Origin: Chroococcidiopsis sp. CCMEE 29
Lineage (GTDB): Bacteria > Cyanobacteriota > Cyanobacteriia > Cyanobacteriales > Chroococcidiopsidaceae
Reading direction: 5' to 3'
DNA: 64,000 nucleotides
Assembly: GCF_023558375.1 (NCBI RefSeq)
Contig: NZ_CP083761.1
Span: 2,970,001 to 3,034,000 of the forward strand
This document shows positions 17,664 through 27,201 of this stretch, piece after piece (position 1 is the stretch's first letter; each line of letters opens with the position of its first letter). The position numbers were made by a program, and so were the translations under genes. The notes below the pieces were generated by a model, which did no database searches, was not told the DNA's origin, and saw only the letters and a list, made by a program, of their open reading frames with translations.

Positions 17664-20231
17664 ATGACACCTCCGGACTTATTGATCTGGCTACAAGAAA
17701 GGAGTGCTTTAGCAGTCCTTTCGCCAGAGATATTAAATGCGATCGCCCAAGTTGTTGAAGAACAAGTTATACCAGCCAATCACTCCTTAGTTTTAGAAGA
17801 CACACCCCCGGAAGCGCTCTATATTGTGAAACAAGGTCATTTGGAGAGCGATCGCACCAGTCAAACCAACACAGTGTGGGCTAGTAGCTTACTTCCCGGA
17901 GCAGTTATTAATCTGCAAGAGTTGCTGTTAGAACAACCAGCTCAACGCACAATTACTACGATAACCGAGTGTCACCTATGGGTTGTTCCTGCCGCTCAAT
18001 TCCGGCAAATCGTCGCTCAATATCCGGAAATTTCCCAGGTTGTTTCCCGCCAACTGGCTCAGGAATTAGCGCAGATGTCATCGGCACTGACTTACGAGCA
18101 GGAGCGTTCTACTGCCTTGCGTCCCTATCTAGTAACTAAGGTAAAACGCGGCATTGTTGGAACGAGTCGCTACGCTGTGCGTCTGCGGCAACAAATTCGA
18201 GAAGCTGCTAATGACCGCAAGTCAGTCTTAATTTTCGGGGAACCAGGATTAGAAAAAGACAACATCGCTACCCTTATTCACTTTAGTTCACCCCAGCGAC
18301 GAGAACCAATTATTAAAGTTAACTGCGGCATTCTCCAGACTAGCGGTGCAGATTTGTTCGGTCGCGCCAGTGGTAAACAGGGGTTGCTGGAATGGTTGGG
18401 GGAAGGCACTCTGATTCTCAATAATATCCAAGAACTGCCCCAGGAATTGGTACCTAAAATAGCACACTTATTAGAAACAGGTACTTACATCCCCGTCAGT
18501 CGTGCAGGAGAATCACCAGCCCAACCCCGCCCTAGTAAGGTACGCATCCTTATGGTTGCTGAAAAGACGCAGCCCACAATTGGGCGCTGCGTCGGTCATA
18601 CGATCAAAGTGCCACCGCTGCGGGTGCGTAAAACTGATATCAAAGCCCTGGTGGAATACTACATCAGTCTCTACAGTCAAAGTAAAGGCAATGCTAAACC
18701 TAAAATTACACTAGAAGCCCTGCGTCGCTTACAATCCTATGATTTTCCCGGCAACGTTAAAGAGTTGCAAAGTCTGCTGGAACGAGCCATAGTGCAGTCT
18801 GACGGTGCGGCCGAGTTAACAGAAGAAATCTTCTGGTCAGCCCAGACGAAGAAAAAACAATTTCGCGTCAATCTCTTGAATCTTTACCCGGGCCTGCGAC
18901 GGTTTCTACGTAGTCCTTGGTGGCCAGACCGCATCAACTATGGCTTTACCTTATGGTTTTTTGCCCTCGTCGTAGTTCTTCTATTTGTTGGTCCCCAGCG
19001 TCGGGCAGAGAATTTCGCCTTAAATATGTTTTGGGCTTGGTGGTGGCCTTTAGTCCTGCTGGGCTTTCCATTCGTAGGACGCTTGTGGTGCGCTGTCTGT
19101 CCGTTCATGATCTATGGGGAAGTAACCCAGAAACTATCCCTATGGCTTTGGCCTCGGCAGCTGAAGCACTGGCCACGAGAATCAGCTGAAAAATGGGGAG
19201 GATGGTTCCTATTTGGTTTATTTACGCTGATTTTTCTGTGGGAAGAACTTTGGAATCTGGAAGATACAGCTTACCTTTCTTCTTGTTTGCTGCTATTAAT
19301 TACCGCCGGGGCGATGATTTTCTCGGCAATTTTTGAGCGGCGATTTTGGTGTCGTTATCTGTGTCCGATCGGCGGGATGAATGGGCTATTCGCCAAACTA
19401 TCAATGATTGAGCTACGGGCGCAGCAGGGTACTTGTTCAGCTGAATGCACTACTTATCAGTGCTACAAAGGCGGTCCCCAAAAGGGAGAAGGAATGGAAA
19501 CTGGAGGGTGTCCTTTGTACTCTCATCCAGCCCAATTAGAAGATAACCGGGACTGTGTGCTGTGCATGACTTGTCTTAAAGCCTGTCCCCATCGTTCAGT
19601 TGAACTGAATTTGCGTCCCCCTGGAATTGAGCTATGGACAACCCATGTACCCCGTAGCTATGAAGTGGCTTTGTTGTTTTTACTGTTTGGTGCAGTGTTT
19701 CTCCATCGCTTACCAGAGTTACTAGTAAGTCTGGGCTTGAATCTGGATTTAACCCAGTTTTGGCTGCACTTGGGATTATCACTACTAGCTTTGATTGTCC
19801 CCGCTGTTTTTGTCTTGCTTGTCTATGGCTCGATGCAGCTGTTTCACTGGCTGGGCAATTACATAGAAGAGGCAAAATCCAAAATCCAAAATCCTAAGCC
19901 TCGACCATTTGTGGAGTTAGCTTATGGCTACTTACCACTGGTGTTAGGGGGAAATCTGGCACATTTTTTGCGTCTCGGTTTGGGAGAAGCAGGACGAATT
20001 GTACCTGTGACTTTAGCAACGTTTGGCTTCAGTGGTGACGGCATGCCTGTAGTGGTGGCTCACCCAGCCGTCACAGCTTTTTTACAGGGAGCAACACTGA
20101 TTTTCTCAGTTGTGCTAACGGTGATATTAACCCAAAAAATCGCTCGTCAACCGCTACGGCTACTGTTACCGCAACATCTTGGGGCTGTTGTGTTAGCAGT
20201 CAGCATCTGGATGATTGTGGTGGGTAAGTAG
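17664..20231 (+). CDS. cNMP domain–degenerate sigma-54 AAA+–membrane polyferredoxin fusion
   Basis: This is an 855-residue protein. Residues 1-150 are a cyclic-nucleotide-binding fold. About 170-400 is a sigma-54-activator-type AAA+ domain (FPGNVKELQSLLERAIV is the classic C-terminal block) with lost catalysis: Walker A is GEPGLEKD instead of GETGTGKE, Walker B is LILNNI instead of LFLDEI, and the GAFTGA loop is absent. From about 415 on there are membrane segments with NapH-like cysteines (WCAVCPF, WCRYLCPIGG) and a 4Fe-4S motif CVLCMTCLKACPH. It is probably a membrane redox protein with a sensory N-terminus. AGGGAA precedes ATG 17664. The codons for KSKIQNPKP (about 19875-19900) come from a TCCAAAA-type repeat. 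Confidence 0.85.
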   Translation: MTPPDLLIWLQERSALAVLSPEILNAIAQVVEEQVIPANHSLVLEDTPPEALYIVKQGHLESDRTSQTNTVWASSLLPGAVINLQELLLEQPAQRTITTITECHLWVVPAAQFRQIVAQYPEISQVVSRQLAQELAQMSSALTYEQERSTALRPYLVTKVKRGIVGTSRYAVRLRQQIREAANDRKSVLIFGEPGLEKDNIATLIHFSSPQRREPIIKVNCGILQTSGADLFGRASGKQGLLEWLGEGTLILNNIQELPQELVPKIAHLLETGTYIPVSRAGESPAQPRPSKVRILMVAEKTQPTIGRCVGHTIKVPPLRVRKTDIKALVEYYISLYSQSKGNAKPKITLEALRRLQSYDFPGNVKELQSLLERAIVQSDGAAELTEEIFWSAQTKKKQFRVNLLNLYPGLRRFLRSPWWPDRINYGFTLWFFALVVVLLFVGPQRRAENFALNMFWAWWWPLVLLGFPFVGRLWCAVCPFMIYGEVTQKLSLWLWPRQLKHWPRESAEKWGGWFLFGLFTLIFLWEELWNLEDTAYLSSCLLLLITAGAMIFSAIFERRFWCRYLCPIGGMNGLFAKLSMIELRAQQGTCSAECTTYQCYKGGPQKGEGMETGGCPLYSHPAQLEDNRDCVLCMTCLKACPHRSVELNLRPPGIELWTTHVPRSYEVALLFLLFGAVFLHRLPELLVSLGLNLDLTQFWLHLGLSLLALIVPAVFVLLVYGSMQLFHWLGNYIEEAKSKIQNPKPRPFVELAYGYLPLVLGGNLAHFLRLGLGEAGRIVPVTLATFGFSGDGMPVVVAHPAVTAFLQGATLIFSVVLTVILTQKIARQPLRLLLPQHLGAVVLAVSIWMIVVGK

Positions 20232-20248
20232 TCCGGCAAATCTTGCGC

Positions 20249-20476
20249 CTAGGGTTTTGGATGACGGCATTTGATCTTGCTATCGGAGGAGTGATGAGTT
20301 TTGAAATGAGATAGACAAGCCTCAAGATAAGGACAGTCTTCACACTGAAGCTCTTTTCCTGGTTGGGAACAGTTACAGGGAGGATTCAAAAAACAGTCCT
20401 CAGGCTGTTTGACTGTATAGCCAGATGTATCTCGCAACAGCAAAATAATATCTTGAAAAATCCTGTTTTTAAACAT
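20249..20476 (-). CDS. Small cysteine-rich protein
   Basis: This 75-residue protein (MFKNRIFQDIILLLRD…) has a Cys cluster in its second half: CFLNPPCNCSQPG, then CEDCPYLEAC. Six or seven cysteines could bind a metal or Fe-S cluster. ATG 20476 has AGGA 4 bases upstream; the frame is open to 20509. It is tail-to-tail with the polyferredoxin fusion gene, 17 bp apart. Family not recognised. Confidence 0.6.
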   Translation of the reverse strand: MFKNRIFQDIILLLRDTSGYTVKQPEDCFLNPPCNCSQPGKELQCEDCPYLEACLSHFKTHHSSDSKIKCRHPKP

Positions 20477-20511
20477 TGTCCTAAGAAAAAAAAGACTCGC
20501 TAAAATCAAGA

Positions 20512-21096
20512 TTACTTGGTCAGCACGTACACACTACCCTCATTGCCTCGCCCAAGTCGCAGATTTTCATCCAAATAGGTAATATCTAGCCAGCCTTGTT
20601 GGTTGCGGCTGTCCAAACCAAAATCTATCGCAGCAAATTTTTTACCGGCCTCAATCTGTTGGATAAAATCAACTGGAGATTGATAGCCAATTAAGCCTTG
20701 CAAACCAACAATTGAGCGGTGGAACTTAACTTGTACCCGGCGTTCTGAAATTGGCTCGAAACTAGCGGCAACACTGACTAATCCTTGGAGATACGGCAAG
20801 CCATATACCTCAGCAATGTTGTAGACTTTCTGCGTTTTAGCGCGGATAAACTGATAGATTTGACCAAGTTTGAGCAATGGCAACTGGTCAATGTTTAATA
20901 GACTTTTACTAGTGGTATAGAGTAATCGCCAATTGCCATCAAGTAGCTCAGCCGCCTCGACTGGACGGGGAGTGGGGTTACGGTCTTCCAACTGGGCAAT
21001 TGCTATTAAGATCGCTTGCTTGTCTTGCTCAGTTGCTAGTAAGCCGCGATTTTTCCCCGCGATCGCTTCCAAAAGTTCAGCTTTTCCTATCATCAC
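20512..21096 (-). CDS. PAP/fibrillin family protein
   Basis: This 194-residue plastid-lipid-associated protein/fibrillin has the family signatures LLDGNWRLLYTTSKSLL, GQIYQFI, FEPISERRVQVKF and a C-terminal WLDITYLDENLRLGRGNEGS. In cyanobacteria and plastids such proteins associate with thylakoid lipids and protect photosystem II under stress. It starts at ATG 21096 and has no membrane span. Confidence 0.9.
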   Translation of the reverse strand: MMIGKAELLEAIAGKNRGLLATEQDKQAILIAIAQLEDRNPTPRPVEAAELLDGNWRLLYTTSKSLLNIDQLPLLKLGQIYQFIRAKTQKVYNIAEVYGLPYLQGLVSVAASFEPISERRVQVKFHRSIVGLQGLIGYQSPVDFIQQIEAGKKFAAIDFGLDSRNQQGWLDITYLDENLRLGRGNEGSVYVLTK

Positions 21097-21303
21097 CTCT
21101 CACCTTGGTTGTAGTGTTACAAGCGTAATCCTGTTAGCTTCTATCCCCATCCTATGACTCAGTGCTGATTTCGTACTCTCCTGTTAGATAAGTTTTTTAA
21201 CTCTTCTGTTGACACTTAGTGAAATAGGTAAATCAACCCTTGTTCCTCAAGTGATAAACTTTAGGTGTATAATCAGAGCCTTTAATTCCAGCAAAATTCT
21301 TAT

Positions 21304-21543
21304 ATGGTCAACTCTCCTCTGCGTGAACAACCCCGCGAACAGCGCGCGGCTGTGATTTCTGCAAAGACCGAGTCTTCGCTGTTGGATTGGTTGCAATCTA
21401 GCGGTCGTCTAATAGCGCGCGATAATGTTCAAGAACCTGAGGATCTAGAAGAAGAAGAAATCTCAGGACTGATCGATTCGGATGATATCGCTGACGACAT
21501 CTATAGCGATGACAGTGATGAGCTGGATTTAGATGAAGAGTAG
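21304..21543 (+). CDS. DUF3134 family acidic protein
   Basis: This 79-residue protein begins MVNSPLREQPREQRAAVI, followed by ESSLLDWLQSSGRL and an extremely acidic tail (EDLEEEEISGL, then DDSDELDLDEE). This layout matches the cyanobacterial DUF3134 family. Function unknown. ATG 21304; it precedes mraY by about 180 bp on the same strand. Confidence 0.8.
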   Translation: MVNSPLREQPREQRAAVISAKTESSLLDWLQSSGRLIARDNVQEPEDLEEEEISGLIDSDDIADDIYSDDSDELDLDEE

Positions 21544-21666
21544 ACATTCGATTTTAGATTGACGATTTTGGATTGAACTCATCTTCATAAAAAGGGATGA
21601 GGATGTTTTAAATTGAGGATTGTCAATTTGAAATCTCCTAGAAGGGGACAGCCATGAACCTCAAAA

Positions 21667-21697
21667 AACCTAATCCAAAATCCAAAATCCAAAATTC
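21667..21697. repeat. TCCAAAA-type heptamer repeat
   Basis: Tandem AATCCAAAATCC units lie just upstream of mraY. The same family occurs at 44306-44338 and, in-frame, inside the polyferredoxin gene near 19875. Confidence 0.75.
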
Positions 21698-21726
21698 CTC
21701 AATATGTGGTGTGGAAGGGAAATTTT

Positions 21727-22821
21727 GTGGAAGCTAAGTCATCTTCTGAATCGTCATTTAATCTTTCTGGAACCAGTCTATTTGTGTTACTGAGTGTCCT
21801 ACTCAGTGCATCAGCACTATTGATTGATTGGACAGCGAATCGGCTACCATGGCAAGCCCTATCGATAACTCTGCCCTTGTGGATCTGCGCCCTAGTAACA
21901 GCTGGACTGGGATACTGGGTAGTACCCCTCTTGCTGAGGTTAAAAACTGGGCAAGTTATTCGAGAGGATGGTCCCCAGGCTCATTTAAAAAAAGCAGGCA
22001 CCCCGACAATGGGCGGGATATTTTTTGTACCAGTAGCGGTAGTAGCTGCTTTAGTGTTATCTGGCTTTGCGGCTGAAGTGGTTGTTGTGTGTGCAATCAC
22101 ATTTGGCTATGGGGCGATCGGGTGGCTGGACGATTGGCAAATTTTGCGCCGCAAGTCCAATAAAGGAATCTCGCCCCGGATGAAACTGGCATTGCAAATT
22201 GGGTTTGGCGCGCTATTTTGTTTGTGGCTTGCCTGGAATCAAGTGGACAGTATCACGACAATCGCTTTACCCTTTGGTTTTGTCCTGCCCTTGGGGTTGC
22301 TGTTCTGGCTCTTAGCAGTGTTTGTGCTGGTGGCAGAAAGCAACGCCACTAATTTAACCGATGGAGTTGATGGCTTGGCAGCCGGAACGGTGGCGATCGC
22401 CTTCTTGGGACTAGGGGCAATGGTGGCTCCTACTTCACCGAGTCTAATGATTTTCTGTGCCTGTATGAGTGGTAGCTGCTTAGGCTTCTTAGTTCATAAC
22501 CGCAATCCCGCCCGTGTCTTCATGGGAGATACAGGTTCCCTGGCACTAGGAGGAGCTTTAGCTGGTGTAGCCTTGCTAACTAATACCCTCTGGGCGCTGT
22601 TTTTGCTCAGCGGCATCTTTTTTATCGAAACCCTTTCAGTGATGGCGCAGGTAAGCTACTACAAAGCAACCAAAGGACCAGATGGCATCGGCAAGCGCCT
22701 ATTCAAAATGGCACCCTTACACCATCATCTCGAACTTTCTGGTTGGTCAGAACTGCAAGTAGTTGCCATGTTTTATCTAACTAATGCACTTCTAGCTCTA
22801 CTATGCCTGTGGCTGCGCTGA
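21727..22821 (+). CDS. mraY: Phospho-N-acetylmuramoyl-pentapeptide transferase
   Basis: This integral membrane enzyme of about 364 residues makes lipid I by moving phospho-MurNAc-pentapeptide from UDP to undecaprenyl phosphate. Visible motifs are the early DGPQAHLKKAGTPTMGG, NATNLTDGVDGLAAG (catalytic Asp residues), NPARVFMGDTGSLALGG and the cytoplasmic PLHHHLELSGW. About ten membrane spans are apparent. GTG 21727 (VEAKSSSE…) has GGAAGGG about 8 bases upstream; GTG 21706 in the same frame is an alternative. It stands apart from other mur genes. Confidence 0.95.
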   Translation: MEAKSSSESSFNLSGTSLFVLLSVLLSASALLIDWTANRLPWQALSITLPLWICALVTAGLGYWVVPLLLRLKTGQVIREDGPQAHLKKAGTPTMGGIFFVPVAVVAALVLSGFAAEVVVVCAITFGYGAIGWLDDWQILRRKSNKGISPRMKLALQIGFGALFCLWLAWNQVDSITTIALPFGFVLPLGLLFWLLAVFVLVAESNATNLTDGVDGLAAGTVAIAFLGLGAMVAPTSPSLMIFCACMSGSCLGFLVHNRNPARVFMGDTGSLALGGALAGVALLTNTLWALFLLSGIFFIETLSVMAQVSYYKATKGPDGIGKRLFKMAPLHHHLELSGWSELQVVAMFYLTNALLALLCLWLR

Positions 22822-22857
22822 AACAAAGCATTTTCCCTCGCCCCTCGCCCCTCGCCC

Positions 22858-23361
22858 CTACTTACGCAGTTGACCTACCAGATGAGAAAGTTCTGGCAAA
22901 ATTAGCTGCTGCATCGCTAGCTTGACGCCATTAGTCGAACCTGGAATAGAGAAGATTAATTTGCCTTGGTAGACACCAGCGATCGCGCGCGAGGCGATCG
23001 CGCGCGAACCAATTTCTTGATAACTCAGCCAGCGAAACAATTCTCCGAATCCGGGCAAAGTTTTTTCCAACAGACTCTCAATTGCATCATAGGTGGTATC
23101 CCGAGGCGCAATGCCAGTGCCACCATTGAAAATCACAGCATCTAACTCTGAGTTATTAGCCAGAACTTGCATCTGGGTTTGAATTTGTGTCGGTTCATCT
23201 TTGACAATCGTATACGCTCCCACAGTATGACCAGCGTCAAGGAGTAATTGCTGAATCATTTGACCGCTACGGTCTGTTTCAGGGGAGCGTGTATCACTAA
23301 CGGTAATGACAGCACAAGTCACTGTCATTCCAGGTGAGTCAGGATGAGGAAGGTGTGCCAT
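22858..23361 (-). CDS. moaB: Molybdenum cofactor biosynthesis protein B
   Basis: This MoaB/MogA-type protein of about 167 residues has VTCAVITVSDTRSPETDRSG, VIFNGGTGIAPRDTTYDAIE, the FRWLSYQEIGSRAIASRAIA block and IFSIPGSTNGVKLAM. It binds molybdopterin in cofactor assembly. ATG 23361 has AGGGA upstream. A longer open frame would run into psb28 and was rejected. The SRAIASRAIA codons are two tandem HIP1-containing 15-mers, but this segment is of normal family length. Confidence 0.93.
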   Translation of the reverse strand: MAHLPHPDSPGMTVTCAVITVSDTRSPETDRSGQMIQQLLLDAGHTVGAYTIVKDEPTQIQTQMQVLANNSELDAVIFNGGTGIAPRDTTYDAIESLLEKTLPGFGELFRWLSYQEIGSRAIASRAIAGVYQGKLIFSIPGSTNGVKLAMQQLILPELSHLVGQLRK

Positions 23362-23396
23362 AGTCCCTAGCTTGCCACCGAACCACTGACCACAAG

Positions 23397-23732
23397 TTAT
23401 GATTGGTTGAATCCTAGACCATGCTCTTGGGCATAGCGCTCCATAAAGCGCATGAAGCGATCCCATTCATCTGTAGATCTCATCAGGTAAAGCACTTCTA
23501 AGGCTTCAGGCTGACCATTGACGAATTTACCCTTGACTTCGCGGGTCACTAATTCCCCTTCTTCATCAATCATGTACATCCCGGTAATTTCTTCAGTGTT
23601 ACCACTGCTCAAAGCCTTAGGGTTTTGGAAATAAAATGTTGCAGTGCCATTGCTGCCATCCCGCGATCGGGTGAGGCGTACATCTGGAATTACTTCTTCA
23701 TCGATTCCTTTGGCGAACTGGATTTGAGCCAT
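23397..23732 (-). CDS. psb28: Photosystem II assembly protein Psb28
   Basis: This 111-residue protein starts [20 protein letters not shown] and contains [32 protein letters not shown] and [20 protein letters not shown], all typical of Psb28. It binds the CP47-containing assembly intermediate (RC47) on the cytoplasmic side during PSII biogenesis and repair. ATG 23732 matches the usual N-terminus. It is 35 bp upstream of moaB on the same strand. Confidence 0.95.
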   Translation of the reverse strand: MAQIQFAKGIDEEVIPDVRLTRSRDGSNGTATFYFQNPKALSSGNTEEITGMYMIDEEGELVTREVKGKFVNGQPEALEVLYLMRSTDEWDRFMRFMERYAQEHGLGFNQS

Positions 23733-23864
23733 GATGAGTACGATTAAACTTTGATAACGTTTAACTTCATATTCTCTCATCATTTAGCAATCCGAGTGGG
23801 GATCCCCGTTTGTAGTCTCTGAATTCAAGCGGGGATAAGGTGTGGATTAAAAAGTGACACTACC

Positions 23865-25229
23865 CTACTCAATCGCCCGCGCCTCACAACGTGCAGCGCC
23901 TGGAAGACCGATCATCTCACCCAGGGAAAAGCAAACGAACGGATTTGATGGAACCGGAACTTCGCCAGCAGCTAACCAGAAAAGTAAACGTTCTGGATCG
24001 AATAGCACTTGCCATAAAGCCCCATTACCGCCGATAGTAGCGTCGTCGTCGTAGACATCGAGCGGGCTTGCTTCAAAGGTGTAAGCGTTGATGCGGTCGC
24101 GTAGAATCTCGACCATTACGCCTGGATCGATCTTTCCGTAGCGAGAATACGATCCACCCGGTTCCAGCAGTTGCTTGAGGCGATCATAACGAGGTGGGCT
24201 CGATGAGGGCGGCGGGTCTATGTCCTTGTCTGCCATTTCGGGAGAAACAAAGTGGTTAGTTGCGTAGAGAACTCCTGTTTCGTCTAGCTCGCGTACTGCC
24301 ATGTTCTTTCCGGTCATCTCAAATACACCTGCCTGCCGGGATTGACCGTCTGCGATTGGGATGATGTTGGCACGCATGCGTGGCTGTGACTCCATCAAGT
24401 TGCGTGCCTGTTTGTAACTGCTGGCGTGCTTTAAGATCTGAGCCATCATCTGCACATTACTGCCCCCGGAAGCGGAGAGTTCCTCGGCAGTCGGGCGGGC
24501 ATTGTCGATGGCGATGGTTGTACCTGCTGCGTTCATCCCCTCGTAAGGCCAGATAAAACCAGGGGCACTGATAGACACGTGGGGAATGCCATCCTGCGGC
24601 TGCCGCACAAACACCGTTGGGTTTTTCAGCAAGTACTCAATGGGACTGTTATTGTTGTCCAGGCTGTGACTGTAGTAGAGGCGACCGTCTACTGTCGCTT
24701 TACCTGTGGCGACAAAATGGGAGCAACCGTCGTTAAACAGGATATTCGGTAGTGTGCTACCGAAGAACTCATGATATACGTCACCGAAAGCTACCATCAT
24801 GCAGCTGTCTAAGGTCAAGCCGAGGTCCTTAGTGGCATCAACTAAACCCCTGCACTCGGCGATCGCGTCAGGATAAGAGCGGCGCACAGCCAGTCTTGCG
24901 AGCCCTAAACTCTTGCCGAAGAATTTGAGCGCGTCAACCATTTCTGTAGGCAACGAGGCAATCTCGTCGTGCAGCAGCTTGCCATGCTGATATCCCATCT
25001 TATACGGCGATCCCTGCAACCAAACAACTTTGATGATGCCGCGATCCTCTCGGTGGGACGGCACTGGTTGCCAATTGCCTTGAAGAAATGGTGTTGCTTC
25101 AAGTTTTGTTGACCAACTCAGAAGTAAAGTTATACATAGCGCTAAGACTATCAACAGGCTAAATTTAGATTTAGCGAGCACGCCCAACTTAGCCACTTTC
25201 TGAAATCCTTTAAAAGAAGCATTCAACAT
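23865..25229 (-). CDS. Secreted C45-type (acyl-transferase-like) Ntn hydrolase
   Basis: This 454-residue protein has an N-terminal hydrophobic segment (KFSLLIVLALCITLLLSWST), so it is exported or anchored. Family marks are SPYKMGYQHGKLLHDEI near residue 75, the likely nucleophile Cys in NDGCSHFVATG, DGRLYYSHSLDNNNSP, and later ATNHFVSPEM. Relatives include acyl-CoA:6-aminopenicillanic acid acyltransferase and phospholipase B-like hydrolases. The substrate is unknown. It starts at ATG 25229. Confidence 0.8.
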   Translation of the reverse strand: MLNASFKGFQKVAKLGVLAKSKFSLLIVLALCITLLLSWSTKLEATPFLQGNWQPVPSHREDRGIIKVVWLQGSPYKMGYQHGKLLHDEIASLPTEMVDALKFFGKSLGLARLAVRRSYPDAIAECRGLVDATKDLGLTLDSCMMVAFGDVYHEFFGSTLPNILFNDGCSHFVATGKATVDGRLYYSHSLDNNNSPIEYLLKNPTVFVRQPQDGIPHVSISAPGFIWPYEGMNAAGTTIAIDNARPTAEELSASGGSNVQMMAQILKHASSYKQARNLMESQPRMRANIIPIADGQSRQAGVFEMTGKNMAVRELDETGVLYATNHFVSPEMADKDIDPPPSSSPPRYDRLKQLLEPGGSYSRYGKIDPGVMVEILRDRINAYTFEASPLDVYDDDATIGGNGALWQVLFDPERLLFWLAAGEVPVPSNPFVCFSLGEMIGLPGAARCEARAIE

Positions 25230-25308
25230 TTTACAGGGTAATTCAGGTCATATTTAAAGATGTGCTTAGCGATCAAATGTTAGTGTTTCAGCTGAGAAAA
25301 ACAAACGC

Positions 25309-26726
25309 ATGCCCTTCGCATCTCAGTACAAAAATTTTCAAGCTGCATTCACCGCACAGCTGCTAAATTTAAAACTTTTAGGTTTGAATCTTTTGCTCAG
25401 TGCAGGTGTTAGCACCCTCTGCTTCAGCACTAGTGCCAGCGCCGCCGAAACTATAACTCTGATATATAACGAAACACTGACATCCACCTCCATCACTGAT
25501 ATCCAGGCGTTCGTCAGCAGGGATGAGATGACTCAGGATTTGCAAGAATTATTCCAGCAAATTCCACAAACTCCAGAGTCAATGCGTAATTTGCTGATTG
25601 CAAGAATTCCCTTAAGTCGGAGTTTGGTAGAGCGCAACTTTAGAAATTCTACAGGTCAATTTTTGCTAATCTTGATAAACTGCTCGGCACTACATTTAGG
25701 CAGGAGAACCTGGAACCTTTGCGCTCGGCATTGGTTGCTGCCTATGGAGATGACAATCGCCTTTCGGTCTTGGAGTTAATTGAAGAATATCCTGAATCAG
25801 AAATTCAGATTGACCTTCGCAACCTAGAGAAGGTTTACAACGATGTCAGTGATTTTATAACGCGGATACAGCCATTAGTAGCAGTAACCAAGGAGCTACT
25901 TCCAGAGTTGGTGTGTGAGTGTGAAAGTCTTCCCAGCGTGTCAGAAACTAATTCACCTCAGACTGACTTGCCTAAGCTAGCAATGCTTGCGAACGGGAAC
26001 AGTTCTAGATTGCCTGTACGGACACGGAGCTGCTCAAATACTCTTGATCGACTAAGCGTGATCGCGTCATCAGAAGCAACTGCCCCGCTAGAGACAGTCA
26101 CTGAGACAAAAGCAATAGTCACAGCAACAATTATTGCACCAGAGAAATCCAGTGTTGTCCTGCTATCAGGAGCGAGTGCAGTAGCCGTCGAGCAAGCTAC
26201 CCCTATCTCAGCTAATAAACAGCTTGTCCTGACCTTCGGTCCGTTGATGGGTTCTTTGCCGATCGAGGAACTGGAAACCTTTGCTGAAACCGGACAGGTG
26301 CCTAGTTCAGTGGGTTTTTACCTGAACCTCGCCAAGGTGCACCCAGAGGACTTTCGGAAAATCCTGACACAAGAAGTGCAAGTAAGTTACAAATTGCTGG
26401 ATCGGCTACTCAACTCCCTCCTCGGAGAGTATTTACTGTTTCAGGTTAGTCAGGTAATTCATACCCGTTCGCGTCGAGCAAATATCCAGGCGTTGAGGTC
26501 TGCTCTTATTCTGTCAGCCATTGGAGATAATCGCATTTCCCTGCTGGAGTTTCTCCAAAAGTATCCAAACCAGCAGGTATATGTGAATGGTGTCAAGCTT
26601 TCTAGGGTGGGTGGATTTGCTAAACGTGGTTTGGCAGGGGTGGAAGACTGGCTAGTAGAGGTGCAGGCTTCTCTGGCAGATAGAGTTTGTGATTGTGAGT
26701 CTGACCAGACTACAGCACTCAAGTGA
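25309..26726 (+). pseudogene. Tandem DUF1400-domain secreted protein, frameshifted
   Basis: Two adjacent frames form one product. Frame 1 (from ATG 25309) has a signal peptide and a first DUF1400-like domain up to STGQFLL near 25663. The next residues of that domain (ANLDKLLGTTF, then LEPLRSALVAAYGDDNRLSV) continue in another frame from about 25665 to 26726. A second DUF1400-like domain follows at 26220-26650 (GSLPIEELETFAETGQVPS … LLDRLLNSLLGEYLL). One extra T in the T5 run at 25660-25664 restores a continuous reading (GQFFANLDKLLG). It is either a recent one-base deletion or a sequencing error. No α/β-hydrolase domain follows, unlike many DUF1400 proteins. Confidence 0.8.
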
Positions 26727-27201
26727 AAAGTATCAAATTTCATCCCATAAATTACTGTAATGCGATCGCGCCACTAAACGGTTCAATTGCCCGAAAGCTG
26801 ATGCAATTGACATATATCAACGTGAGTTCGACGGGTCAGAGAGCAGCCAAAAAGAAAACTGAGACTTATGCTCAAAATACACACTAACCGTTGCATTGCC
26901 TTTTCGCTACGTAAATCCTCTACTTTTGCCTATTGATTTTTTTACTCCGAGCCTAACTTATTAGAAATAGCTTCCTTAATCAAAAGCTTTGATGAAAACG
27001 AGTGGTTCTTAAAATGCCTTTATTGCTCTCATAGCCTGTTCTTAACAGTTCTCGAGTAGGTTTTACTGTGTATCTGAATATTTGAACACTAGTCAAATAT
27101 GGCTAGGGTGCGATCAAAATTCGACAAACTTTAGATTTTCTGTTCAATCACAGCTTATCTGCTGGGGTACTAACACTAGAAACCCAGTAAAGGATGAAAT
27201 A
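26727..27201. other. Intergenic region
   Basis: Non-coding on present evidence. It contains an isolated HIP1-like GCGATCGCG at 26762. The downstream gene's frame is open back to 27082, but the ribosome-binding site points to 27202. No RNA gene seen. Confidence 0.4.

Noticed and set aside
22979-23008. Tandem HIP1-containing 15-mers in moaB looked like an inserted duplication.
   Set aside because: MoaB proteins have an SRA-x2-SRA-like block of the same length here, so it is codon choice converging on HIP1, not an insertion.
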